From Anaerolineaceae bacterium (lineage in GTDB: Bacteria; Chloroflexota; Anaerolineae; Aggregatilineales; Phototrophicaceae): 64,000 nt of DNA. Position 1 is the stretch's first letter. Every line of letters starts with the position of its first letter. The stretch covers positions 434,001 through 498,000 of the forward strand of contig PABP01000038.1 of the NCBI GenBank assembly GCA_002699585.1, read 5' to 3'. Positions 26,214-34,062 of the stretch are shown here, in pieces. The notes beneath the pieces were generated by a model. The model saw only the letters and a program-made list of their open reading frames with translations, was not told the origin of the DNA and made no database searches. Both the position numbers and the translations under genes were made by a program.

Positions 26214-27707
26214 CTATACTATATGTTCCGACAAATTATTCTGGCGGAAGTGCTGCACGCTCTCCTCACCACGCTGCGTCAACCTGACGATATTATTGGC
26301 AATTTCGATCAAATGGGAGGTACGCAAGCGGCGCAAAACGCGGGCCATCTTCTGCTGGGACCAGAGGAAATGCTGGTACAGGTCATCGGCTTGCAGCTCC
26401 ATAATCTCGGATTCGTCATGCTGATGATTAAAAATATGGCCGAGCACCACCTGATCGTCGAAGATACGGCGCTGGTTGGCGCGACGGGCGGCAACAGAGA
26501 TCAGCCCATATTTGGGTGAGAGCACCCAGGCGATGATGAAGAAGATGAAGATCATCAGAACCATCGACGCTGAAATAGATGAATCCCATTGTTCCAGCAA
26601 TTGCAGGCCGAACACACGGTTGATAAGCGCTAACACACTATCCATTTCAATGATGCCAAGGAAGTGCCCACGGGCTAAGTCGTATCCGAAGAAGGCCCCC
26701 AGGCTGCCAATCACGGCGCTGATGACAAGCATCACGGACAATCTGTCTGTCAGCAGGTAGGCGGCTGCGGGGGGAATGATGAAGAAGGCCACTACCAAAA
26801 TCGAACCTACGGCATCAAACGCACCGACTGCGACCAGGCTAACCAAGACCATCAAGGCATAGTGCAGCACACCCGGTCGCAAACCCAGTGCTTTGGCCAG
26901 AGCATCATCAAAGGAGGCTAGCTTGAGTTCCTTGTAAAACAGCACGACGAAGCCAACAGTGAGCAACATCATGATGGCGGTGACGGTGATCGACCGCGGC
27001 CAGAATACGAGAATGGGTTCAGTCTCAAGCAGGCCTGCGCTCCATGCCTGGGCCGGAGAATAGGTACCGCAATTGCCGCAGTACTCCTCAAAAACTGCGC
27101 CCTCATCACGGGGATAAATATTCTCTGCGGTGCAGTTCACACAGCGACGAGCGGTGATGGCGCGCTCGTCGTCGGGGGTAATGGTCACAGTCTCACAGTT
27201 CGATAGACAGTGGCTATTGGTATCCGCCCAGGCAACGCCAATTTCACCGACCATGACAGCATCTTCGTCCAGATGAACATCATCAACGAAGCGCGAAATG
27301 AGGATGATCGCTACAGCAAATAACAGCGGGAAAGCCAGACCCAGGGCTGCGTCTTGCTTGACAAGGCCGGATCGAAAGATCAATTCGGTGAGCACAACCG
27401 TCGCGACACCAGCAGCAGCAGCCCCGATAATCAACCAGGGTGACGACAGGTCCGGCTCCAGATTGAGCAGCGAGGTCATTACGATAAAGGCGACGACGAT
27501 ACCCAACAGCACGGTATGGCTGATGGCATCGCTGGTAAGCGACATGCCGCGCAGCAGCAGGAAGGTCCCCAGCAGCGCGCCGGAGATCGCAATCAGGCTG
27601 CCGATGATGGTGGCCGTCACCTGCGGGTCACGCAGGAAGGTGTTAATCTCTTCCCGACTGAAAAAGTTCAATAACAGGTCAATGACGACCATTTCGATAC
27701 CAAACAT
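26214..27707 (-). CDS. metal ABC transporter permease with Cys-rich insertion and C-terminal winged helix
   Basis: A 497-residue permease of the MntB/ZnuB/TroD family, forming the membrane channel for zinc or manganese. Core signatures are LLRGMSLTSDAISHTVLLGI, SGLVKQDAALGLAFPLLF and ELKLASFDDALAKALGLRPG. Two parts are unusual. Between helices, residues about 160-225 hold six cysteines in three pairs (C167/C171, C189/C192, C210/C213), like a small metal-binding ribbon. Residues about 405-497 form a winged-helix-like domain (QADDLYQHFLWSQQKMARVLRRL...LTQRGEE). The start overlaps the upstream permease stop (TGATG), so translation is coupled. Last gene of the operon. Confidence 0.9.
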   Translation of the reverse strand: MFGIEMVVIDLLLNFFSREEINTFLRDPQVTATIIGSLIAISGALLGTFLLLRGMSLTSDAISHTVLLGIVVAFIVMTSLLNLEPDLSSPWLIIGAAAAGVATVVLTELIFRSGLVKQDAALGLAFPLLFAVAIILISRFVDDVHLDEDAVMVGEIGVAWADTNSHCLSNCETVTITPDDERAITARRCVNCTAENIYPRDEGAVFEEYCGNCGTYSPAQAWSAGLLETEPILVFWPRSITVTAIMMLLTVGFVVLFYKELKLASFDDALAKALGLRPGVLHYALMVLVSLVAVGAFDAVGSILVVAFFIIPPAAAYLLTDRLSVMLVISAVIGSLGAFFGYDLARGHFLGIIEMDSVLALINRVFGLQLLEQWDSSISASMVLMIFIFFIIAWVLSPKYGLISVAARRANQRRIFDDQVVLGHIFNHQHDESEIMELQADDLYQHFLWSQQKMARVLRRLRTSHLIEIANNIVRLTQRGEESVQHFRQNNLSEHIV

Positions 27708-29026
27708 CAGCTTGTTTGTCCTTTCAGCAGCGTTTCCAGCTTGGTGACAGCGGGTACAGTCAACACATCCCCAATAGCACGCTGGCGATCTTCATTGACG
27801 GTAGGCAGGCCAAGTTCATCACCATAGGCGCGGTAGAGGTCCCATAGGCGCTGATTGTGTACATCTCTGGCGGCAGCCTCGGCACCTGTCGCAGTCAACA
27901 CCCAGGCCGCTCCGTCGCGCTCGATGTACCCCTGTCGCTGCAACTGAGCCAGGCCGACATCGACACTGGCACCACCAATACCAGCCATAAAGCTCGCCGG
28001 AACGGGATGGGTCGCGCCACCATGCGATGTCGCATACTTATACAGGTCACGTAAGGTGGTCAGAGCGGCAAAACGGCGGCGATCCTGGGATTGTTGCAGG
28101 AAGGTCCATGCCAAGCCGCGACCGGGTGCAAACAGAATCGAGATGGTCACGATCAAGAAGGCGACAACGATAATCATGGGGCCGGTGGGCACGTCGGCGT
28201 CAATGGCGCTGAGGGCGGCACCGATGCCCCCAGCAAAAGCGCCAAACATGGCTGATAAAATCACCATCTGGTCGAGCTTTTGCGTCCACTGGCGAGCCGC
28301 AATGCCAGGGGCGATCAGCAAGCCGACCATCAGGATGACACCTGCAAGCTGCAAACCGAGCACAATGGCAATCACGATCAGAGTCGAAAGCAGGGTATTG
28401 AAGAACGTCACTCTAAAGCCATTGGCCCCGGCGAATTCAGGGTCAAAGGTGACGAGCTTAAACTCTTTCCAGAAGACGATGATGACGATAAAGACGACCG
28501 TACTTACGGCTGCGATCAAGCGCACGTCACTTTCCACAATGGCGGCGGCCTGACCAAAGATGAAGGTATCCAGCCCCGCTTGGCTGGCATCCGGTACGGC
28601 CTGAATATAAGCTAGCAAAGCGATACCCGCCGCGAACCAGGCCGCCAGGGTGATGCCCATGGCTGTATCTTGTTTGATGCGGGTTGTACTCAACAGGCTA
28701 CGGATGAACATCACACCTAACCAGCTTGATATACCTGCACCGATGAGCAGTGCGCCCAGTTCACGGCCAGCCAACAAAAATGCAATACCGACGCCAGGGA
28801 GAGCCGCATGCGATAAGGCATCACCCATGAGGCTCTCGCGGCGGAGTACGGCAAAGCAGCCCAGAACGCCACTAATGATCCCCAGAATCGACGAGCCTAA
28901 GACAACGGTTCTGAGGGTATAGTCGTATTCGATATCCAGCCAAATCTGGCTTATTGGAATGAACACAGCCCCCAGGACAGCAATTGCAGCAATGAGCAGC
29001 CATACACGACGATCATCAACCGACAT
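27707..29026 (-). CDS. metal ABC transporter permease fused to a DtxR-like domain
   Basis: A 439-residue permease of the TroC/MntC family. Residues 1-305 are the membrane channel (RRESLMGDALSHAALPGVG, TTRIKQDTAMGITLAAWF, EFKLVTFDPEFAGANGF). Residues about 315-382 form a winged helix (LTTLRDLYKYA...VGLAQLQRQGYIERDGAAWVL) and 383-433 resemble the DtxR/MntR dimerisation helices (NQRLWDLYRAYGDELGLP). The arrangement recalls chlamydial YtgCR, where the fused repressor is cleaved off. Several classical metal ligands of DtxR appear replaced (His to Gln, His to Asn), so metal sensing by that domain is doubtful. Two bases separate it from the ATPase gene. Confidence 0.9.
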   Translation of the reverse strand: MSVDDRRVWLLIAAIAVLGAVFIPISQIWLDIEYDYTLRTVVLGSSILGIISGVLGCFAVLRRESLMGDALSHAALPGVGIAFLLAGRELGALLIGAGISSWLGVMFIRSLLSTTRIKQDTAMGITLAAWFAAGIALLAYIQAVPDASQAGLDTFIFGQAAAIVESDVRLIAAVSTVVFIVIIVFWKEFKLVTFDPEFAGANGFRVTFFNTLLSTLIVIAIVLGLQLAGVILMVGLLIAPGIAARQWTQKLDQMVILSAMFGAFAGGIGAALSAIDADVPTGPMIIVVAFLIVTISILFAPGRGLAWTFLQQSQDRRRFAALTTLRDLYKYATSHGGATHPVPASFMAGIGGASVDVGLAQLQRQGYIERDGAAWVLTATGAEAAARDVHNQRLWDLYRAYGDELGLPTVNEDRQRAIGDVLTVPAVTKLETLLKGQTS

Positions 29027-29028
29027 CG

Positions 29029-29814
29029 CTAATCCCCCGCCATATTTACAGGTGCACCGCCGTCGAGGAAGGCCACGCGCCCCCCATAGGTCTTGCGAAG
29101 ATTTTCCGAGGTGAAGGTAGCTTCAGTAGGGCCACTGGCGATGACCTCGACATTGAGCAGCGTCACCCAGTCGAAGTAGTCTTTTACGGTTTGCAAGTCA
29201 TGATGTACGACGAGGACCGTTTTGCCGCGTTCGCGCAGTTCGCGCAGGATGTTTACAATGGCGCGCTCGGTGACGGCATCGACGGCAGCGAAGGGTTCAT
29301 CCATGAAGTAAATCTGGGCATCCTGGACCAGAGCACGCGCCAGAAAGGTCCGCTGCTGTTGACCACCGGATAATTGGCTGATCTGACGATTGGCGAAGTC
29401 GGCCATGCTGACTTGATCGAGCGCATGCAGTGCCAACTCGCGCTCCTGGCGACCGGGTCGGCGGAACCAACCGAGTTTGCCATACAAGCCCATCGTAACG
29501 ACATCCAGCACGGACGTCGGGAAATCCCAATCGACGCTGCCACGCTGGGGCACATAACCCACAAGCGAACGAGCCTGTTCATAGGCCTGACCATAGAACA
29601 GCGCAGTCCCAGCAGCGCGGGGAATCAGATTGAGTACGGCTTTGATGAAGGTACTCTTGCCCGCCCCATTGGGGCCGACGATGGCCATCAGTACCCCTTC
29701 GGGCACGTTCAGGTCGATGTCCCAGATGGCGGGTTTGCTGTTGTAGGCGACGGTCAGGTCATCCACCAGTAAGGCTGGCGGCTTTTTATCAGTCGAATCA
29801 AGCTGTTTGGACAT
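29029..29814 (-). CDS. metal ABC transporter ATP-binding protein
   Basis: A 261-residue ABC ATPase of the ZnuC/MntB/TroB type that energises the two permeases encoded downstream. All motifs are intact: Walker A GPNGAGKST (about 50-58), Q-loop in LVGYVPQRGSVDWDFPTSV (the FPTSV/VDWDFP segment is typical of this family), signature LSGGQQQR, Walker B QIYFMDEPFAAVDA and the switch histidine in VLVVHHDL. A GGGAG Shine-Dalgarno precedes ATG 29814. It lies 44 bases after the binding-protein gene and two bases before the first permease gene. Confidence 0.95.
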   Translation of the reverse strand: MSKQLDSTDKKPPALLVDDLTVAYNSKPAIWDIDLNVPEGVLMAIVGPNGAGKSTFIKAVLNLIPRAAGTALFYGQAYEQARSLVGYVPQRGSVDWDFPTSVLDVVTMGLYGKLGWFRRPGRQERELALHALDQVSMADFANRQISQLSGGQQQRTFLARALVQDAQIYFMDEPFAAVDAVTERAIVNILRELRERGKTVLVVHHDLQTVKDYFDWVTLLNVEVIASGPTEATFTSENLRKTYGGRVAFLDGGAPVNMAGD

Positions 29815-29858
29815 GGTATCTCCCTTATTCAGAATGCTTATTTGGGGGTTGTGCGGTG

Positions 29859-30896
29859 TCAGGCATCACAGTTTACGTTGAGCAGGTCTTGAGGCGGTGT
29901 GATGTCGATGTCGTCGGGCCAGGAGGGAATAGTCAGGTCCACGCCTGCGCACTGATAAGATTGCAGAATCGTGTAGACATTTTCCGCAATCATGCCAATG
30001 TAAGTGCCACCAAACTTTCCTGGCTCGCCCATCGCATCGGAATACAGCTCGCGGACACCAATGCGCAAGGTCGCGCCTTCGTCTTCCACAGCGGCGATAA
30101 CCGCTTCGACCGTATCCGGCGGCAAGCTACTTTCGACAAAAACGACCGGAATGTCATTGTCGATGATGAAATTGACCACTTCTTGAATGTCACCGACACC
30201 CGCTTCATCCTGCGTGCTCAAGCCCTGGACGGAGACCATCTCCCAGCCGAACGCGCCACCAAAATACTGGAAGGCATCATGCGATGTGACCAGATAGCGC
30301 TGGCCTTCTGGAACCGTGCGCATGGCCTCGTTCGCCCATTCAAAGATGGCTTCAAGCTGTTGGGCATAGGCGGCGGCATTAGCCTGATAAAGATCAGCAT
30401 GGTCGGGGTCAAGGTCGGTCAGACGTTCTGCCAGATGCGTCACGGAAAGCTCCCAGTTGCGCGGATCAAACCAGAAATGCGGGTCATCGACGTTTTGCAG
30501 TTCTTCTGAGAGATCAAATCCGCCGATGACATAGCCCATATTCTTGACAGGCTGGCTGACCGCCACGATAACAAGACCCTGCTCCCCTAGCGCCTCAAAG
30601 ACCGTATCAAACTGCCCTTCCAGATGCAGGCCGCTGTACACGACCATATCGGCATGGCCCATTGCAGCGATGTCAGACTCGGTCGGTTGGTACAGATGGG
30701 GATCAACACCCGCACCCATCAAAGGTGTGACGACGACATGGTCAGCCCCCTGCGTCAGGAGCCTAGCAGCATCGCTGGCCTGCGTCGTCGTAGCAACGAT
30801 ATACAGCGAGTCACTCTGGGTTTCATCCTGAGCCAACGATAAACCCGTCATGCAGAACAAGAATGGTATAAGCAACAATAGCCTATGCAGTCGCAT
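29859..30896 (-). CDS. zinc/manganese ABC transporter substrate-binding protein (TroA/ZnuA family)
   Basis: A 345-residue cluster A-I metal-binding protein with signal peptide (LLLLIPFLFCMTGLSLAQ). Candidate metal ligands are H67 (VDPHLYQPTESD), H140 (DDPHFWFDP), H206 (TSHDAFQYF) and D287 (LYSDAMG). Three histidines plus one aspartate is the TroA/ZnuA pattern; manganese-specific PsaA-type proteins have glutamate at the third position. Zinc is therefore the first guess, with manganese possible. The long His-rich loop of many ZnuA proteins is missing. I start at ATG 30896, where the signal peptide begins, not at 30959, which would place the start upstream of it. First gene of the operon. Confidence 0.93.
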   Translation of the reverse strand: MRLHRLLLLIPFLFCMTGLSLAQDETQSDSLYIVATTTQASDAARLLTQGADHVVVTPLMGAGVDPHLYQPTESDIAAMGHADMVVYSGLHLEGQFDTVFEALGEQGLVIVAVSQPVKNMGYVIGGFDLSEELQNVDDPHFWFDPRNWELSVTHLAERLTDLDPDHADLYQANAAAYAQQLEAIFEWANEAMRTVPEGQRYLVTSHDAFQYFGGAFGWEMVSVQGLSTQDEAGVGDIQEVVNFIIDNDIPVVFVESSLPPDTVEAVIAAVEDEGATLRIGVRELYSDAMGEPGKFGGTYIGMIAENVYTILQSYQCAGVDLTIPSWPDDIDITPPQDLLNVNCDA

Positions 30897-30972
30897 AGAG
30901 GCTGTCCCCTCTTTAGTTAGAGTCATTGCAGTGAAAGATGCAAAAAGTCCAACGGCCAACGTATTGCCCTTA

Positions 30973-31001
30973 TTTTTAGCCTAGCCTAAGTTTTTTGTCA
31001 A
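30973..31001 (-). promoter_or_regulatory. promoter with overlapping DtxR/MntR-like operator
   Basis: On the minus strand a perfect TTGACA (30996-31001) is followed after 17 bases by TAAAAA (30973-30978). Overlapping the -10 and spacer is TTAGGCTAGGCTAA (30976-30989), palindromic at 12 of 14 positions and matching 13 of 19 bases of the DtxR consensus when extended. It lies about 80 bases upstream of the metal-binding protein start. A repressor bound here would block RNA polymerase when metal is sufficient. Confidence 0.6.
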
Positions 31002-31052
31002 GAGGATCAAAGTTAGAGTTCAAATAGCGTTTGACGGAAAATGGGAATAATC

Positions 31053-31083
31053 AAAAAAAAAAGCCCCATAAAGGGCCATTTTT
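31053..31083 (-). terminator. terminator of the orphan gene
   Basis: Stem GCCC/GGGC (31063-31066 with 31073-31076) flanked by A10 on the plus strand, giving a ten-base U tract for minus-strand transcripts. Also usable in the plus direction through ATTTTTATTT. Confidence 0.6.
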
Positions 31084-31089
31084 ATTTAT

Positions 31090-31190
31090 GTCGTCAGACT
31101 CTTTTGAACAAAGGGATGGGGAGAAAAGCGGCATTTTAAGCGTAATTGATTCTTTAGTCTGCCTTATTTTGCTGCCCAATTTGGTTTGAC
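31090..31190. repeat. direct repeat copy A flanking the orphan gene
   Basis: About 101 bases, from GTCGTCAGACTC to TGGTTTGAC. It shares the core CATTTTAAGCGTAATTGAT and CCTTATTTTGCTG with copy B at 31695-31800, in the same orientation. By eye the copies differ by about eight substitutions and a few short gaps. Confidence 0.9.
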
Positions 31191-31218
31191 GCCAAACACT
31201 ATGGACTCCGACTGAACG

Positions 31219-31611
31219 TTAATCATTCCGCATAATTTCCTTTGCGACTCCTATCCAATCATGATCAGTATCCTCAATAAACTGAATCAACTCAACTATT
31301 GATCCCTCTTTAACTAACTCGGCACTTTTATTTTTGATAAGTATATAGGTGTCATCAAAGCTCTGGAGCGTATCTGATACAATAACGATTGTGGGATAAG
31401 CTCCGCCGAATTTACCATAAGCCTTAATAACGTCAAATTCCATATCATTGACTATATGTCCTAAGTCTTCACGCAATCGCGAAATGACCCAATACATCAC
31501 TATAACTTCTATCTCACTGGTGTGTTTTAGGTCTCTACTTCGACGTTGTAAGTCTGTCTGAATCCCAACCACATCAAGGGTTACCTTATTTTTGCTCATT
31601 TTTCCCTTCAT
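31219..31611 (-). CDS. orphan A+T-rich gene of unknown function
   Basis: I do not recognise this 130-residue protein. It is soluble and alpha/beta in character: a helical segment VMYWVISRLREDLGHIVND, a strand pair around AYPTIVIVSDTLQSF, then acidic helices to the end (IQFIEDTDHDWIGVAKEIM). No catalytic motif stands out. Base composition is visibly more A+T-rich than neighbours, with Ile/Lys-rich coding, and the gene sits between two direct repeats of about 100 bases, so recent transfer is likely. ATG 31611 lacks a Shine-Dalgarno; ATG 31599 is close behind AAGGGA and may be the real start. A perfect minus-strand TATAAT lies at 31679-31684. Confidence 0.65.
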   Translation of the reverse strand: MKGKMSKNKVTLDVVGIQTDLQRRSRDLKHTSEIEVIVMYWVISRLREDLGHIVNDMEFDVIKAYGKFGGAYPTIVIVSDTLQSFDDTYILIKNKSAELVKEGSIVELIQFIEDTDHDWIGVAKEIMRND

Positions 31612-31678
31612 CTTTTCAGATCACTCTTACCTAGGCTAATCTCTCCAAGGAGAAATCCAATCCTCTTCAATACCTTAG

Positions 31679-31684
31679 ATTATA
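31679..31684 (-). promoter_or_regulatory. -10 element for the orphan gene
   Basis: Perfect TATAAT on the minus strand, about 68 bases before the start and 11 bases from repeat copy B. No good -35 at the right spacing is visible. Confidence 0.35.
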
Positions 31685-31694
31685 CTCAACGTAC

Positions 31695-31800
31695 GTTGTC
31701 AGACTCTTTTGGACGCAAAAAGGCATGGGAAGAAAAGCGACATTTTAAGCGTAATTGATCTCTTTAGTCCGCCTTATTTTGCTGTCCAATCTGGTTTGAC
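31695..31800. repeat. direct repeat copy B flanking the orphan gene
   Basis: About 106 bases, the same orientation as copy A, starting 605 bases further on. It begins GTTGTCAGACTC and ends TGGTTTGAC. Bases just outside the two copies do not match each other. Confidence 0.9.
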
Positions 31801-31833
31801 GACGTACAGCGAATTTAAGTGAAAGTGATCAGA

Positions 31834-34035
31834 TTAGAGCAAGCGAGCCGTGAGGGTCGCAATGGCGTAGAGGACAATCGCTACTATAAAAACGGTACTA
31901 AAACCAAAGCTGACAGCCAGGGTCAGGCTGGCGACCGACCCGACTACTGAAAATACGCCATTCACACTCCAGGCCAGTGCGACGAGGCGTGCATCCCGAT
32001 GGCCAGCAACGGTCAATCCAGCGGCGAAGGGCACGCCCATCGCAAGGCCTAGAGGCAAAAGCAGCAGAATCGTGGCCAGCGCACGAACAACAGGCGCGGC
32101 ACCGATCAGGGCGGGATTGACGAGCGGCCACACAATTTGCCAAGCAATCAGCACCAAAACAACCAGTCCAGCAGGCCATAAGCTAAGGCGCTCCAATGTA
32201 GGCGCTAAGCGACGGTAGAGCATGCTTCCCAGTCCGCCGCCCACCAGCAGCGTGGCAATCACCAGCGTGACGGAAAACGTCGGATGGCCGATGAGCAAGC
32301 GAATTTTCTGGATGAGGGCGACTTCAATCATCATGAAGCCAGCACCCAAAGCGGCGAAGTATAGCGTACTAGCTGCCAACCGAGGCAAGCGTGCTTTCCA
32401 CTGGAATGAGACAAGGAGCAAGAGCAAAGCGATGACAATCACGCCCAGGGCCACAGCGAGGTTAGCTAAATCCTGCGGAAGGCCGCGCTCGAACTGGTAG
32501 AAGAAAGGGCGATCATCGGTTGGTGGCGAGAGGTCCACCGGGGAAATGTCGATGACATCAGCATAGGTATTGACGCCGGACACGACCGCATCCAGCGGCG
32601 GATCAGCCTGGATACCGGGCAAGAATAGAGTCGCAAAGCCGATGCGCTGGGCAGTACGGCCAATAGCGATGACTTCTTCCTCAGTGAAGGGCGCGTTTTT
32701 GACGAGCAACAAAGGCGTTGGCGGTGATGTTGACGGTGCCAGCAAGGCAATCACATGGTCGAGCGCTTCGGCATCGGATAGGTTTTGCTGAGATTTGAGG
32801 GCTTCAATGGCCAGCGACAACGTGCGCGACATGGTCATTTCGTCGTAGAGCTTGATGCCCAGGTAGCCATCGTCACTCAAATGCGATAGGTATTCTTCAA
32901 AGGCCTCTTGAGTGAAAACGGCATTTTCCGTCATGGCATATCCGGCGCGTTCGGCGGTCAAAGTCACGACCTGGGCCAGATAAATCATGTCGTAGGTGGT
33001 ATCTTCCCGGCGCAGCACACTGCGACCCTCATCGACGACCACGCGCACGCCGGGTTGATTGTAAATATCGCCGCTGTACTCAGCATTGTCATTAACCAGC
33101 GCCACCGCCTGCGGATTGACCTCGACCGCTGTCACGGATTCCGCGCCCGCTTGCAGCGCAAACCATACATCGAGGCCGCCACCGGAGCCAATGGTAAAGA
33201 CGTTTTGCGGCTGGGCGGTCACGAAGGCGAAAAGGCCGATGTCCTGAATGAGATGTTCGTTATCTTGTGCCGGGGGAATGATGGATGCAGCCCCCCCATC
33301 GACATAAATGCGCCATGACCCCTCAGCGGGTTCGACAAGATCGGTACGGGCAAATGAATCCCAGCGCGTTTCCAGAATTTGGCCGCCATCGGCTAAAGGC
33401 TCGGTAATGGTCTTGAAGGACGAACTGAGTGCCGCCATATCGACAGTCAGCCAATTTGCCGTCAGGTTGCCACCCCAGACAAGGATTCCCAACAGCAGGC
33501 CGACCACTGCCAGCCCTATAGGACGGTAGACCATTGCAGCCAACATGAACAGCATCACACAGAAAAGAATGGCGTTGAGCGCGCCCATCGCGTCCAGCAG
33601 TGGGATGATGAGTATGGTTGCGATACCAGCACCGATTAAATCGGCAGCGTATAGGGTGCGGCTGTCATCGGACAGGGCGCTAAACAGAGTCGACAGCGAG
33701 AGGCCAATGAATATATAGGGCAATGCCAGGAAAATAGCGGCCAACCACAGCGGCACCTGGGTTGAGGCAGTCCACACACTGGCGACACCCACGAACAAGG
33801 CGCTGATCCCGGTCAGGACGATGTAAAGGGATACGCGACTACTCTGGCGTAAAGCCGACCACGCCGCAGCCAATCCAGCGCCAATGCCCATGCCGAGCAC
33901 CGCCAGCGACAGCACCGCAAACACAATCGGCGGCGCATACAGGGCGGAAAGCAAGCGCGTCAGGGTGATCTCGAAGAGCATGCCTGCCGCAGACAGAGCG
34001 GCAATGGTCAGGGAATAGCGGCGCAATTGGGTCAT
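31834..34035 (-). CDS. fused polytopic membrane / spermidine-synthase-like methyltransferase-fold protein
   Basis: A 733-residue protein with an N-terminal set of about six membrane helices (to about 190), a soluble Rossmann domain (about 215-470) and a C-terminal set of about six helices. The soluble part has a nucleotide-binding site like spermidine synthase: VFTIGSGGGLDVWFALQAGA and VTAVEVNPQAV. The aspartate-rich active-site motif of true spermidine synthases (YD-I--D--DP) is replaced by YDMIYLAQVVTLT, so polyamine synthesis is unlikely. Such fusions are common and uncharacterised. It starts 28 bases after the DppC-like gene on the same strand and may be co-transcribed. Confidence 0.85.
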   Translation of the reverse strand: MTQLRRYSLTIAALSAAGMLFEITLTRLLSALYAPPIVFAVLSLAVLGMGIGAGLAAAWSALRQSSRVSLYIVLTGISALFVGVASVWTASTQVPLWLAAIFLALPYIFIGLSLSTLFSALSDDSRTLYAADLIGAGIATILIIPLLDAMGALNAILFCVMLFMLAAMVYRPIGLAVVGLLLGILVWGGNLTANWLTVDMAALSSSFKTITEPLADGGQILETRWDSFARTDLVEPAEGSWRIYVDGGAASIIPPAQDNEHLIQDIGLFAFVTAQPQNVFTIGSGGGLDVWFALQAGAESVTAVEVNPQAVALVNDNAEYSGDIYNQPGVRVVVDEGRSVLRREDTTYDMIYLAQVVTLTAERAGYAMTENAVFTQEAFEEYLSHLSDDGYLGIKLYDEMTMSRTLSLAIEALKSQQNLSDAEALDHVIALLAPSTSPPTPLLLVKNAPFTEEEVIAIGRTAQRIGFATLFLPGIQADPPLDAVVSGVNTYADVIDISPVDLSPPTDDRPFFYQFERGLPQDLANLAVALGVIVIALLLLLVSFQWKARLPRLAASTLYFAALGAGFMMIEVALIQKIRLLIGHPTFSVTLVIATLLVGGGLGSMLYRRLAPTLERLSLWPAGLVVLVLIAWQIVWPLVNPALIGAAPVVRALATILLLLPLGLAMGVPFAAGLTVAGHRDARLVALAWSVNGVFSVVGSVASLTLAVSFGFSTVFIVAIVLYAIATLTARLL

Positions 34036-34062
34036 GGTCGAGCGATCTATGCTGTTGGCTAA

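Larger units (their letters stand above)
30897..31218. other. 322-base intergenic region upstream of the metal operon
   Basis: No gene is supported. It contains the metal operon promoter and overlapping palindrome (30973-31001), a minus-strand terminator for the orphan gene (31053-31083) and direct repeat copy A (31090-31190). Confidence 0.7.

Noticed and set aside
31090-31800. Repeats around the orphan gene as integron attC sites
   Set aside because: I see no paired core sites (RYYYAAC/GTTRRRY) at the copy ends and no integrase gene; the repeats are too similar throughout.
31834-34035. True spermidine synthase
   Set aside because: The Asp-containing catalytic motif is absent and the protein is embedded in membrane helices.
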